A stretch of DNA of 64,000 nucleotides from Anaerococcus pacaensis 9403502 (GTDB lineage: Bacteria > Bacillota > Clostridia > Tissierellales > Peptoniphilaceae), in assembly GCA_000308255.3 (NCBI GenBank), contig HG326663.1, forward strand, positions 391,522 through 455,521, written 5' to 3'. The notes under the pieces were generated by a model, which ran no database searches, had not been told where the DNA came from, and was given only the letters and a program-made list of their open reading frames with translations. Shown piece after piece: positions 8,085 to 16,540 of the stretch. Every line of letters starts with the position of its first letter. Within the stretch, counting starts at the first letter, position 1. The position numbers were made by a program, and so were the translations under genes.

Positions 8085-8120
8085 ATAAAACATATACCCG
8101 CCATAAAACATATACCCGCC
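8085..8120. repeat. Perfect 18-bp tandem repeat (two units)
   Basis: ATAAAACATATACCCGCC occurs twice head to tail (8085-8102 and 8103-8120), just upstream of the ABC ATPase start and opposite the second arsR promoter. Probably a slippage duplication; any regulatory effect is speculative. Confidence 0.8.
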
Positions 8121-8155
8121 TCTATAATTATAATTGTAAAATATTGGTAAATAAT

Positions 8156-8205
8156 TTGACTTTAGAGCTTACAAGCATATAATAAATATGAGTAAACATT
8201 CATAT
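8156..8205 (+). promoter_or_regulatory. Promoter and SmtB-type operator of the second arsR-HMA operon
   Basis: TTGACT (8156-8161), 16 bases, TATAAT (8178-8183), then ATATGA-N8-TCATAT (8186-8205), a perfect 6-8-6 inverted repeat just past the -10. Same geometry as the operators at 2919-2938 and 8889-8908. Confidence 0.8.
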
Positions 8206-8221
8206 GAATAGGAGCACATAA

Positions 8222-8515
8222 ATGACTACAAATATTAACGAAGAAACCTTATTTGACTTGGCAGATTTATTCAAAATACTAGGAGATTCCACTAGGCTTA
8301 GGATAATATCAGTCTTATATGAAGGTCCTATGAATGTGGGTGAGATTGCAGATTCCCTAGATATGAGCCAATCTGCAATAAGCCATCAGCTTAAGAGCCT
8401 TAAGGATAATAACCTCGTTATAGCTTGTCGCGATGGCAAATCAATTTATTATGACTTAGCTGATGACCATGTAAAGATTATCCTTCAAACAGGTCTAGAA
8501 CACATAAAGGAGTGA
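8222..8515 (+). CDS. ArsR/SmtB-family zinc-type repressor (intact)
   Basis: A 97-residue winged-helix metal sensor: LFKILGDSTRLRIIS opens the fold, SQSAISHQLKSLK is the recognition helix, and LADDHVK...LEHIKE gives the alpha-5 ligand set D-x-H-x10-H-x2-E of SmtB/CzrA. There are no N-terminal Cys ligands. On binding zinc it should release the three similar operators in this window. It is closely related to the protein at 2994 but has the full N-terminus. It is followed 3 bases later by the HMA gene and then a terminator, so this operon holds sensor and metal carrier only; the pump has its own promoter. Confidence 0.92.
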   Translation: MTTNINEETLFDLADLFKILGDSTRLRIISVLYEGPMNVGEIADSLDMSQSAISHQLKSLKDNNLVIACRDGKSIYYDLADDHVKIILQTGLEHIKE

Positions 8516-8518
8516 AAT

Positions 8519-8746
8519 ATGAAATATAAATACGACGTAGAAAGCAAAAACCTTTGTCCAAATTGTGCAGCAAAGATAGAAGATAAAATTAGAAAAATAG
8601 ATGGTGTGGAAGATGTTAATTTCGCAGCTATCACCAGAAAACTAAGATTAGAAGTAGCCGATGATGCAGATATCGATAAAATCATGACTGAAGCCCAACA
8701 AATCGCTGACAAAATTGAACCGGGCACAGTATTTGTTGGCAAATAA
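8519..8746 (+). CDS. Free-standing HMA domain protein (paralogue)
   Basis: 75 residues with NLCPNCAAKIEDKIRKIDGV, the same Cys-Pro-Asn-Cys site as the protein at 3267. The whole sequence is an HMA fold and ends EPGTVFVGK. It follows arsR after 3 bases and ends just before a strong terminator. Likely delivers zinc or cadmium to the pump encoded at 8926, which lacks an HMA domain of its own. Regulation together with the sensor but apart from the pump would let carrier and pump levels differ; this is inference. Confidence 0.85.
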   Translation: MKYKYDVESKNLCPNCAAKIEDKIRKIDGVEDVNFAAITRKLRLEVADDADIDKIMTEAQQIADKIEPGTVFVGK

Positions 8747-8759
8747 ATACTAAAAACAC

Positions 8760-8792
8760 AACCCGCGCTAGTTTAGCTAGTGCGGGTTTTTA
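8760..8792 (+). terminator. Terminator between HMA gene and second ATPase
   Basis: AACCCGCGCTAG (8760-8771) pairs with CTAGTGCGGGTT (8777-8788, one G-T pair) and is followed by TTTTTAT. It separates arsR-HMA from the pump gene. Confidence 0.85.
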
Positions 8793-8807
8793 TAATGGTT
8801 CTAAATA

Positions 8808-8855
8808 TGATAGCGGTTATCAGTACATTGTTAGCATTTATGATAATTGTTATCA
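8808..8855. promoter_or_regulatory. Two Fur-family-like 15-bp inverted repeats
   Basis: TGATAGCGGTTATCA (8808-8822) and TGATAATTGTTATCA (8841-8855) both have the 7-1-7 form of the Fur-family consensus TGATAATnATTATCA; the second differs from it at one position. Their centres are 33 bp apart, about three helical turns, so dimers would sit on the same face. The second box ends 1 base before the -35 of the ATPase promoter. A Fur, Zur or PerR-type regulator is a reasonable guess. Confidence 0.55.
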
Positions 8856-8856
8856 T

Positions 8857-8908
8857 TTGACAAAGTAAAGTAGCATGCTATAATAGTGGTATGAACAAGT
8901 ATTCATAT
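8857..8908 (+). promoter_or_regulatory. Promoter and SmtB-type operator of the second ATPase
   Basis: TTGACA (8857-8862), 16 bases, TATAAT (8879-8884), then GTATGA-N8-TCATAT (8889-8908). Third example of the same promoter-plus-operator design in this window. Confidence 0.8.
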
Positions 8909-8925
8909 GAGCGGAGGTGCATATA

Positions 8926-10836
8926 ATGATAACCAATATCAGTAAAGAACAAACTGAAGTAAAGAAAAAATCAAATGCAAAGTTATTTACCATAGCTGAT
9001 ATGACTAATGAGCACAAAAAAGAAGCCGTGAAGCTAGTTATTTGCGCGGCGATTCTAATCATACTCGGCATATACGCTCACTTTTCAGGTGATTACAAAC
9101 TTTTAAATATCGCAAGCATAGCTATCTACATAATAAATGGCCTAAAGCTATTTAAACTTGCATTTTTAGGACTTATCCACTTTCAGCCGCTTGATGAACA
9201 TTTCCTTATGACTATAGCATCTATCGCAGCCATTTACATAGGCCAATACCCAGAGGCTGCATCACTGGTACTATTTTGGTCATTCGGTGAATTATTTGAA
9301 GATATAGCCACACATAAGTCCCGTAAAAATATAGAGGGCCTATTAGATATTGTGCCAGATGTTGCAAATAGGATAGATGAAAATGGCAATGTGACAGAGG
9401 TCGACCTCGATGAAATTGAAATAGGCGATATCATGCTAGTGCGTGATGGGGAAAAAGTTGGTGTCGATGGTAAAGTAATCGAAGGCCACGCTTCTCTAGA
9501 TACTTCATCTATCACAGGCGAATCAATGCCAGTTGAAGTAGCAGAAGGTGATGAGGTCATCTCTTCATCAATTGTCAATGAAGGTTTTATAAAAATTGAA
9601 GCCAGTAAAGAATTTGACGATTCTGTAGCAGCAAAGATTATCGAACTAATCGAAGATTCTACCGACAGTAAGTCAGAATCTGAAAAAAGAATCAGTAAAT
9701 TCGCTAGAATCTATACTCCAATTGTAGTAGCAATAGCTGTAATAATGGTCCTTATACCAATCATAGGATCAGGCCGAGACTTTAATAATTACCTACTCCG
9801 TGCCGCAACATTTTTAGTAATTTCTTGCCCATGTGCCTTCGTAATATCAGTCCCACTTAGCTTTATATCAGGCCTTGGTGTGGCTAGCGAGAATGGAATC
9901 CTTATCAAGGGCAGCCAATATTTTGAAGGCTTAAGCGAAGCAAAAGTCCTCCTTACAGATAAGACTGGGACCCTTACTACTGGAGAATTTATAGTAGAAG
10001 ATATTGAATTTCTCACAGACTATGATGAGGATAAGGCTCTTGATTACCTATATAATATCGAGCTAATGAGCACCCACCCTATCGCTCAAGGGGTGGTGGC
10101 AAGCCTGGACCGCGCTGAAAATCGTGATCTATTTAAAGATACCAGCAACGAAAAAGGCCTGGGTGTACGAGCTATCACACAAATGGATGAGGAAATTAAA
10201 GTAGGATCAGCAAAATTTACTGGCTATACTGGTGACGACGTAGATAAGAGAGTATTTATGTCTATAGATGATAAGCTAGTTGCTATAGTCCACATAGGAG
10301 ATGAGATAAAGGAAAATTCTTTTGAAACAATAGAAAATCTCCACCACGACTTTAATCAAATAGCCATTGTATCAGGTGATAATGAGAAAAATGTAGCAGA
10401 AACTGCTGCAGAGCTTAAGCTAGATGACTACTATGCAGGCGTCATGCCAGAAGATAAGTTAAATATCATGAAGGACTATCAGTCAAAGGGCAACAAGGTT
10501 GTCTTTGTAGGTGATGGTATGAACGATGCCCCAGTACTTAAAAATGCCGATGTAGGTATTTCAATGGGTGAGACTGCATCTGATATAGCAATCGAGGCGA
10601 GCGATATCTTGGTTGTAAATGGTGAATTTAGTAAGCTTATCCAGCTTATGAGTATAGTAAATCTCACAAATAAAACAGTAAATCAAAATATAATCTTCAT
10701 AATAGCAGTAAAAATAGCCATCCTTGCCCTAGGAATCTTTGGTTATGCAAGCATGTGGCTAGCAATATTTGGGGATGTGGGTGTGTCAATCATCACTATC
10801 CTATGGTCAATGAGACTGCTTAGAAAAGATTTTTAA
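8926..10836 (+). CDS. Zinc/cadmium-type P1B heavy-metal-translocating ATPase (paralogue)
   Basis: Second P1B-2 export pump, closely related to the one at 3495. It carries TGES, CPCAFVISVPL with CPC and S-x-P, DKTGTLT, the HP motif in LMSTHPIAQG, GDGMNDAP, and FGDVGVS in the last helix. A frame from GTG at 8917 is possible, but the ribosome site GGAGG (8913-8917) overlaps it, so the ATG at 8926 is the likely start (636 residues). The N-terminus before the first helix is a short charged stretch rather than an HMA domain. It has its own promoter with an SmtB-type operator and Fur-like boxes, unlike the first pump. A bidirectional-looking terminator follows. Confidence 0.93.
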   Translation: MITNISKEQTEVKKKSNAKLFTIADMTNEHKKEAVKLVICAAILIILGIYAHFSGDYKLLNIASIAIYIINGLKLFKLAFLGLIHFQPLDEHFLMTIASIAAIYIGQYPEAASLVLFWSFGELFEDIATHKSRKNIEGLLDIVPDVANRIDENGNVTEVDLDEIEIGDIMLVRDGEKVGVDGKVIEGHASLDTSSITGESMPVEVAEGDEVISSSIVNEGFIKIEASKEFDDSVAAKIIELIEDSTDSKSESEKRISKFARIYTPIVVAIAVIMVLIPIIGSGRDFNNYLLRAATFLVISCPCAFVISVPLSFISGLGVASENGILIKGSQYFEGLSEAKVLLTDKTGTLTTGEFIVEDIEFLTDYDEDKALDYLYNIELMSTHPIAQGVVASLDRAENRDLFKDTSNEKGLGVRAITQMDEEIKVGSAKFTGYTGDDVDKRVFMSIDDKLVAIVHIGDEIKENSFETIENLHHDFNQIAIVSGDNEKNVAETAAELKLDDYYAGVMPEDKLNIMKDYQSKGNKVVFVGDGMNDAPVLKNADVGISMGETASDIAIEASDILVVNGEFSKLIQLMSIVNLTNKTVNQNIIFIIAVKIAILALGIFGYASMWLAIFGDVGVSIITILWSMRLLRKDF

Positions 10837-10842
10837 ATAGCA

Positions 10843-10878
10843 AAACCCCTTAGTCAAAACTAAGGGGTTTGCTTTATT
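10843..10878 (+). terminator. Terminator after the second ATPase, probably bidirectional
   Basis: AAACCCCTTAG (10843-10853) pairs perfectly with CTAAGGGGTTT (10860-10870). T-rich sequence follows on the plus strand; on the minus strand the stem is followed by TTTTGC. It lies between convergent genes and could end both. Confidence 0.8.
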
Positions 10879-10891
10879 TGGAGTTTTTCAA

Positions 10892-11857
10892 TTAGTATTT
10901 TAGTGCTTCCATAGTAAGGATTAGGCCATTTACATTCATTTTTGATGGTCTTGTATAGCTTAATTCTTCGCGAGCTCTATCGATTGCTTCTGCTACTTCT
11001 CTTCTGCTATCTCCACGTCTTTTGGCTTTTCTAAGGTCTGCTAAAAGTTCTTTTAATTTGTCGATTTCGTGTGGCATAGCTCTTTCATCTTCGTTGTTTA
11101 ATGCTTCTGCTACAGCTTGATCTAATCTATCAGAAAGTTGGTAGATTTCTAGTACTGTAGCTTGTGGGCGTAGTCTGCCATTTGTAATGTCTGCTACTTC
11201 TCTATCTAGGGCTTTTATTACATAGGTTGGTTTGTTTTTAAGTTCGTTGTATTTCATGAATCTTGCCTTGTGTAGCTTAACATCAAGGTCAGCTCTTACA
11301 TACATGTTTGCTGTATCATTTAGGCCCATTTCTGGATATGATAATAGTTTTGCTTTTAGCACTTCAAATCTAGCCATATATGCTTTCATGTCATCCACTG
11401 TGTGGAATGGAGATGCTGCTATTACTAGACCTTCGAATACGTATTCTGCGATTTCTGCGTGAGCATCGTCTACTTTATATCTAAGTTGTGTAGTTGCAAA
11501 TCTGATTGTTCTACCTACTCTACCTAGAACTAGTAATCTTTGCGGAATAGATGCTGGATCATATAGGTCTGCTGCGCTAAGGCCTTGAGCTGATTTGTCG
11601 ATGTTTTCTTCAATTTCTAGAGCAGTTTGATTGAATTCATCTACCATCTGTTGGTCTTGGTCGTCTGTGATTACGATTGAGTTTACTTCATCTCTCATAG
11701 ATCTGATTTGTTGTTTGTAAACTTCAGCCTCATCCATAGTTAGGGTATTGGTTTCTGTTGGTGTGTCGATTATGATGCTTGTAGCAAATGTTGGTGCTAC
11801 ATGGCCGAGAGTTAGGGTAATCGCTAGGACTGAAGCGAAAATTTTGTTAAGTTTCAT
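10892..11857 (-). CDS. Secreted CAMP-factor-like protein, 321 aa
   Basis: Signal peptide (residues 1-26, cleavage near TFA) followed by an alpha-helical domain matching streptococcal CAMP factor: YDPASIP, then RTIRFATTQL, then EVLKAKLLSYPEMGLNDTANMY, which lines up with the ...ALEQKVLTYPDLKPTDRATIY stretch of the Streptococcus agalactiae protein. CAMP factors are secreted pore-forming co-haemolysins. It follows another CAMP homologue by 10 bases, preceded by AAGGAG, and is the last gene of the secreted-protein run starting at 19594. The C-terminal 60 residues are helical and charged with no recognised domain. The family call comes from recalled sequence, not a search; catalysis is not expected. 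Confidence 0.75.
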   Translation of the reverse strand: MKLNKIFASVLAITLTLGHVAPTFATSIIIDTPTETNTLTMDEAEVYKQQIRSMRDEVNSIVITDDQDQQMVDEFNQTALEIEENIDKSAQGLSAADLYDPASIPQRLLVLGRVGRTIRFATTQLRYKVDDAHAEIAEYVFEGLVIAASPFHTVDDMKAYMARFEVLKAKLLSYPEMGLNDTANMYVRADLDVKLHKARFMKYNELKNKPTYVIKALDREVADITNGRLRPQATVLEIYQLSDRLDQAVAEALNNEDERAMPHEIDKLKELLADLRKAKRRGDSRREVAEAIDRAREELSYTRPSKMNVNGLILTMEALKY

Positions 11858-11867
11858 TTTTTTCTCC

Positions 11868-13631
11868 TTAGTTAAATACTATTTCAAAAGACTCGTTGAT
11901 ATCTTTGATGCTGATGGTAGCTAATACTTCTTTTTGCCAGGTTGGTATATCAAAGCCTGTATATTTTTTGCTTGCTTTACCATTCTTTAGATAAATTCTA
12001 TGCTTGATAGCTTTTGAACCATAGGCTAGTTCGATATCACATGGGCCTGAGTAAGCTTTGCCGTTTTCTGTAGCTTCTACTGCTATTTCAAATACACCTG
12101 CTTTTCTTGGAGTGATATTGATATTTGTGATAGCATAAGTTTTGCTTTCAGCTACTTCTGTTATGTTTAGGCTGATGGTTTTTTTGATGCCATTTACACT
12201 AGTTACAGTTACATCAGTTTTACCAGCAGCTAAAGCACTTATGTTACCAGCTTCATCTATAATAGCTATATCTGGGTTTGCCACTTGGTAGCTTAAAGTC
12301 TTATCTGTTGCTCTTTCTGGAAATACCAATACTTTTTGGCCAAGTGGATAGGTTTCTCCAAGCTTCATATCGATTGAACCTACTGTGAAAGATATGTCTT
12401 TTACTTCGTCTGTTATGTTATAAACTGGACCCGCTGGTGTAACTGGGCTTGGTTTTGCTTTGAAATATTGGTCATTTACTCCAGTTGGTTCTAGCATTGG
12501 TAGGCTAGAGCTTTCACCTGGATTTAAGATTTGTAATTCAAAGTCTTTGGTGATTCCATTATCAAGGGCCATAACAGTAATGATGACATTGCCAGTTTTA
12601 AGAGGCACTATCTCATTGCCGATTACACGAGCTATATATGGGTTTGATGAGTAAACTAAGTAGTCCTTGTTTTTTACTTCTGCTGGCATGATAACAGGTC
12701 TGATTTTGGTTTTGTTATCGATATTTATTGCGCCAGCTTCACCTTCCATAAATTCAATCTTTTCTGCTCTGATTTTTGGACCAGCTACTTTTTCGATAGC
12801 TAGTTTTAGCTTTTCTTCTTGTTCATCTAGCTCTCCGCAAGTGACTACTATTCTCCACCAGAGACTAGCTGATATTGAGATTTCTTTGTCTAGTTCACGA
12901 GCTAAGAATTTTCTACCAGTTCTGTTAGCTTGATTTCTAACTTGGCGAGCTTCTTTGATTGTTCTGTGATAGGCAGCCTTTTTATAGATGGTTGCTATAT
13001 CTTCAGGTGATAGGTCAGGATAAGCTAAGAGCTCTTGTTCTAGGGCCTCAAATCTTTCGATATAATCCATGATTTGGCCTTCGCTAGCAAATGGATTTGC
13101 CGCGTACAATATACCTGTAAGCACGTATTCTGTGAGTTTGGTGTGGGCAGCTATTACCTTATTTGCTAGTTCTGTACTACCAAATCTGATTGCTCTACCG
13201 ATTCTAATAAGGAGTTGGACCCTAACTGGGATAGTGGTTTTGTCATATATACTACCTGTTTCAAGTCCCCCTTGGCGTGAAAATTCCCCGTTTTTCACAC
13301 TTTGTTCATAATCATCTATTTCTAGACTAATTGTTCTTACTGCTTCGTTGTATTGTTTGATACATTCTTCATACTTTTCGTCAGCAGCTTCTACCCCTTC
13401 GATGGCCTTTTGAGCCTTGATCAATTCTTCTCTAACTTCTGCAATTTCTAGCTCAGCTTGTTCTAGTCCAATGCTTTGATCTATGGTGACATCTGGTCTT
13501 CTTTCTTTTATCAATGCGTCTTCATTGATTTCAAGACCACTAGCATGCACTATAGAACTAACGCCAGGAGCTATATTTAATGCTGTTGTTAGCATCGCAA
13601 GAGTTAGGGCAACTTTTTTACTTGCCTTCAT
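11868..13631 (-). CDS. Secreted CAMP-factor domain fused to Ig-like domains
   Basis: 587 residues. Signal peptide 1-30 (cleavage after VHA). Residues about 60-285 are a CAMP-factor domain; IYDKTTIP, NPFASEGQI and YPDLSPEDIATIYKKA align closely with the streptococcal protein (DPFAS, YPDLKPTDRATIYTKS). Residues about 288-375 and 405-490 look like bacterial Ig-like (Big_2) domains (VTVTSVNGIKKTI). The last 85 residues are a module also found twice at the C-terminus of the protease encoded upstream. Ribosome site AAAGGGGG. A small AT-rich hairpin (13657-13675) precedes it in the operon. CAMP factors I know of are single-domain proteins of 220-280 residues, so this architecture is unusual; it may anchor the toxin to a surface or host ligand. 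Confidence 0.75.
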   Translation of the reverse strand: MKASKKVALTLAMLTTALNIAPGVSSIVHASGLEINEDALIKERRPDVTIDQSIGLEQAELEIAEVREELIKAQKAIEGVEAADEKYEECIKQYNEAVRTISLEIDDYEQSVKNGEFSRQGGLETGSIYDKTTIPVRVQLLIRIGRAIRFGSTELANKVIAAHTKLTEYVLTGILYAANPFASEGQIMDYIERFEALEQELLAYPDLSPEDIATIYKKAAYHRTIKEARQVRNQANRTGRKFLARELDKEISISASLWWRIVVTCGELDEQEEKLKLAIEKVAGPKIRAEKIEFMEGEAGAINIDNKTKIRPVIMPAEVKNKDYLVYSSNPYIARVIGNEIVPLKTGNVIITVMALDNGITKDFELQILNPGESSSLPMLEPTGVNDQYFKAKPSPVTPAGPVYNITDEVKDISFTVGSIDMKLGETYPLGQKVLVFPERATDKTLSYQVANPDIAIIDEAGNISALAAGKTDVTVTSVNGIKKTISLNITEVAESKTYAITNINITPRKAGVFEIAVEATENGKAYSGPCDIELAYGSKAIKHRIYLKNGKASKKYTGFDIPTWQKEVLATISIKDINESFEIVFN

Positions 13632-13684
13632 AGATCCCCCTTTAAGTTTTTATTTATATTTAGCTTTGCTAAATACCACAATTA

Positions 13685-16495
13685 TTATTTGCTCATACCG
13701 TAAGCCACACTTGCTTCAGTGTTTACGACTTTTAAGGTAGTCACAAAGTCCTTTTTCCAGACGCCGAAATCAGCTCCAGAATATCTGATACTAGCCTTGC
13801 CATCTACGAAGTTTACTGTATTGATTCGAGTTGTTCCGTCAGATACAGTTTCTACTATTCCCATGCCTGTGTATGGGTAGCCGTCTTCGTAAGCTTCAAA
13901 GCTTAGGGTGAAATATCCATTTTTCCTTTGGCCCACTCTGATGTCCCCGAGATCATAGTATTTTGGGCTAAGGCCTGTTACGTAGCTTGGGTATTGTCTG
14001 ATAAATGGCTTAGACTTACTATCTTTTGAGAATTCATAGACTAAGACATCATTGATGTCACGTAGTTTTAATTCAGTTACAAAGTTTGTTCTCCACACGG
14101 CAAATTGTCCACCATGGTAGGTGATGCTAGCTTCCCCGTTTTTGAAGTAAACTGTAGATGTTTTTTCTACTTGTCCATATTCTTCATTGCCAGCCTTAGT
14201 TGTGATAGTTGCAGGTCCGTTGTAGCCTTGCCCATTTTGATGAGCCTTTAGGTTGATGGTAAAGTATCCAGCATCTCTATCAGATACGCTAAATTCAGTA
14301 AGTTCTACTGGGTAATTGGCAAAGTCTGGTAGAACTCTGACATTTACTGATTTGATGATGTTATTTGTAGTCTTTACAGTCAGAGTAGTCTTTCCTATTT
14401 GATGAGCTGTTACCAGGCCATTTTCATCAATACTTGCTATCTCTGGATTCTTTGATTCGTAGGAAAACTTTCTCCTAGCTGTGTCTGGATAGACAGTTAT
14501 TTTTTCAGCTAAGTTTAGTATTTCTCCTTCCACAAGGTTTGCTTGTGGGATTTTGATAGACATGTTTCTTATCACAAATGGATCTTCGTATGGTTTTGGA
14601 GGATCTGGGAATTTCTCAGTATCTTCGATTTCACCATTTTCATAAAGTTCGTTTGGACCTATGACTGGGATTTCATTTAGCTTGGTAAAGCGCATGTCCT
14701 TTGGTATGATTTCTAGGTTAAATCTAGCACGGAGGATACCACGAGAGACTCTGGTTTCTACTAGAATATTGGCTGTACCGATTTTCTTTGGAACGATAAC
14801 TCCATCTGGTAGAACATCAACAACATCTGTATCTAGGGTGTAGATTTTGATGGCTACATTTTCTATATTAGATGGTTCAACTATTGGTGTTAGCTTACCG
14901 GTGTTATTTATTCTAAGGTAGCCGCCAGCGCCTTCTGCTACAGAGATGTTTTTCACTTCTAGTGTTGGCTCTGGCATATTTGGGTCTACTGGGAAATCAT
15001 CATCTTCTATGACTTCGCCTGTGGTTGTGATAGCCTTTAGGCATACATTGGCACCCTTTAACTCTGTAGAAAGGTCAGCCCATTTTTGGCCATCGCTTGA
15101 TACGAATGATTGACCTGGTAGGGAGTCAGCCTTTGATGAGAAGTTTGGAATTTTCGCTTCTACGGCTAGCGGATATCTGTAGTTTGCCTTAGATGAATCC
15201 AAATGAGCCATCACGGCAAATTGTTCGCCTTCTTCAAGCTCTATGTGTGAAATATCGATGGTGTAGTAGCCTGGGTATTGGAGAGTTCCAGATGCTACTT
15301 CGATTTTTTCACTATCTAGTTGGCTGGTTCTTTCGATGTTTCTTACTACATATAGCTTGTAGTCTGTGTACATGCTGACATTGAAAAGGCCTATTTCGTG
15401 TAGGGTTTCCTTGCTATCTGCCTTGAAGATATTACACATATAGCCTTGTTTGTTGTAGCCTACAGATCTAGTGGCACCAAATGGGTCGTATTGGTAAATG
15501 CGGCCATTAGGGTCTTTTTTCTTTGCTATAAAACAAGCATTGGACTTACCTGCAAAGGCATCTTCGTAGGATACATAGTAATAGCCATTTTCCATATAAG
15601 ATGGACCCCATGAGTTCTTGCAAATCCAAGCTCCATCTGCCTTTGGTTTAATAGAAAATAGTTCTTTAGGGAAGGTGTCATCCCAACCAACTATGGTCAC
15701 CGCGTGATCATCTGTGCCGCCACCTGGATTAAAGTAAGAGTAGTTTCTTGCATTTTCATAGTATTTGGAACTATTGATAGTAGTATAAACCCCACCATGT
15801 TCCATAACTGCTAGTTTGATGTCGGTTGTGTCTACGAAATTATAAACATCTGGTAGATATAAAACTTTATCGATATCTAGCATCCTGTCTACATCTGTAG
15901 GAGATACTGAGATAACTGGGTCATACATATCATCTTTTTCACTAACTGGGCCTGACCACCTAGCCATATATGCTGCGGCAATATCTCTATTGCCCCCATC
16001 ATTTGGACCCCAGTCAAAGCCGTGGGTGTTTCTAAGGTGCTTTTCAGAAAAATCAAATTTGCCGTATTTGCTTAGGACTGATTCCATGGATCCATAGGTA
16101 GCAAAGGCCCAGCAAGACCCGTTTTTACCTTGGTTTTTAACAGGAGATACTCTGTTCATGAGTCTAAGGTCATAAGTTTCTGGTAGTTTTGTTGATTTTG
16201 CTCTCGTTCTAGTCTTTATATAATCAAAGTTTACCTCCAGAGGTGAAACTTTTTCGCCAGATTGTTGGGCGCTATAGAATTCTTCTGATATAGGGCTTAT
16301 CTCGAGGCTGTGGTTTTCACCTGCTGTATCAAGATATATATCGGTAGGATCTGGGGCTATTTCTAACTGTGGGATAAGCTCAGCCTCTTGGCTTTCTACT
16401 TCTAAGCTTAGAGGGCTAGAAGCAAGCACCATATTAGCCGGCATTATCATAGATCCTGCTAGTAACAGGGCTAATAATTTATTTCTCTTTTTCAA
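13685..16495 (-). CDS. Secreted papain-family (C1) cysteine protease with Ig-like repeats
   Basis: 936 residues from a TTG start with AAGGA five bases before it. Signal peptide about 1-25, a pro-region to about 105, then a C1 domain with the oxyanion Gln122, nucleophile Cys128 (NQGKNGSCWAFATYG), His264 (DDHAVTIVGWDD) and Asn294 (CKNSWG). Residues about 310-480 look like the lectin-like domain that follows C1 in clostridial relatives. Then a beta-rich linker, a Big_2-type domain near 645-730, and two copies of an 85-95-residue module at the C-terminus, shared with the CAMP fusion. No LPXTG or surface-layer motif, so probably released. Second gene of the secreted operon, 45 bases after the 1017-aa paralogue. 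Confidence 0.9.
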   Translation of the reverse strand: MKKRNKLLALLLAGSMIMPANMVLASSPLSLEVESQEAELIPQLEIAPDPTDIYLDTAGENHSLEISPISEEFYSAQQSGEKVSPLEVNFDYIKTRTRAKSTKLPETYDLRLMNRVSPVKNQGKNGSCWAFATYGSMESVLSKYGKFDFSEKHLRNTHGFDWGPNDGGNRDIAAAYMARWSGPVSEKDDMYDPVISVSPTDVDRMLDIDKVLYLPDVYNFVDTTDIKLAVMEHGGVYTTINSSKYYENARNYSYFNPGGGTDDHAVTIVGWDDTFPKELFSIKPKADGAWICKNSWGPSYMENGYYYVSYEDAFAGKSNACFIAKKKDPNGRIYQYDPFGATRSVGYNKQGYMCNIFKADSKETLHEIGLFNVSMYTDYKLYVVRNIERTSQLDSEKIEVASGTLQYPGYYTIDISHIELEEGEQFAVMAHLDSSKANYRYPLAVEAKIPNFSSKADSLPGQSFVSSDGQKWADLSTELKGANVCLKAITTTGEVIEDDDFPVDPNMPEPTLEVKNISVAEGAGGYLRINNTGKLTPIVEPSNIENVAIKIYTLDTDVVDVLPDGVIVPKKIGTANILVETRVSRGILRARFNLEIIPKDMRFTKLNEIPVIGPNELYENGEIEDTEKFPDPPKPYEDPFVIRNMSIKIPQANLVEGEILNLAEKITVYPDTARRKFSYESKNPEIASIDENGLVTAHQIGKTTLTVKTTNNIIKSVNVRVLPDFANYPVELTEFSVSDRDAGYFTINLKAHQNGQGYNGPATITTKAGNEEYGQVEKTSTVYFKNGEASITYHGGQFAVWRTNFVTELKLRDINDVLVYEFSKDSKSKPFIRQYPSYVTGLSPKYYDLGDIRVGQRKNGYFTLSFEAYEDGYPYTGMGIVETVSDGTTRINTVNFVDGKASIRYSGADFGVWKKDFVTTLKVVNTEASVAYGMSK

Positions 16496-16540
16496 ATTTT
16501 CCTTCTTTCAAACATTTGAGAGGCAGCTCGCCCCTGCTGC

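Noticed and set aside
8085..8120. 18-bp tandem repeat as a CRISPR or iteron
   Set aside because: Only two units without spacers, and no cas or replication gene nearby.
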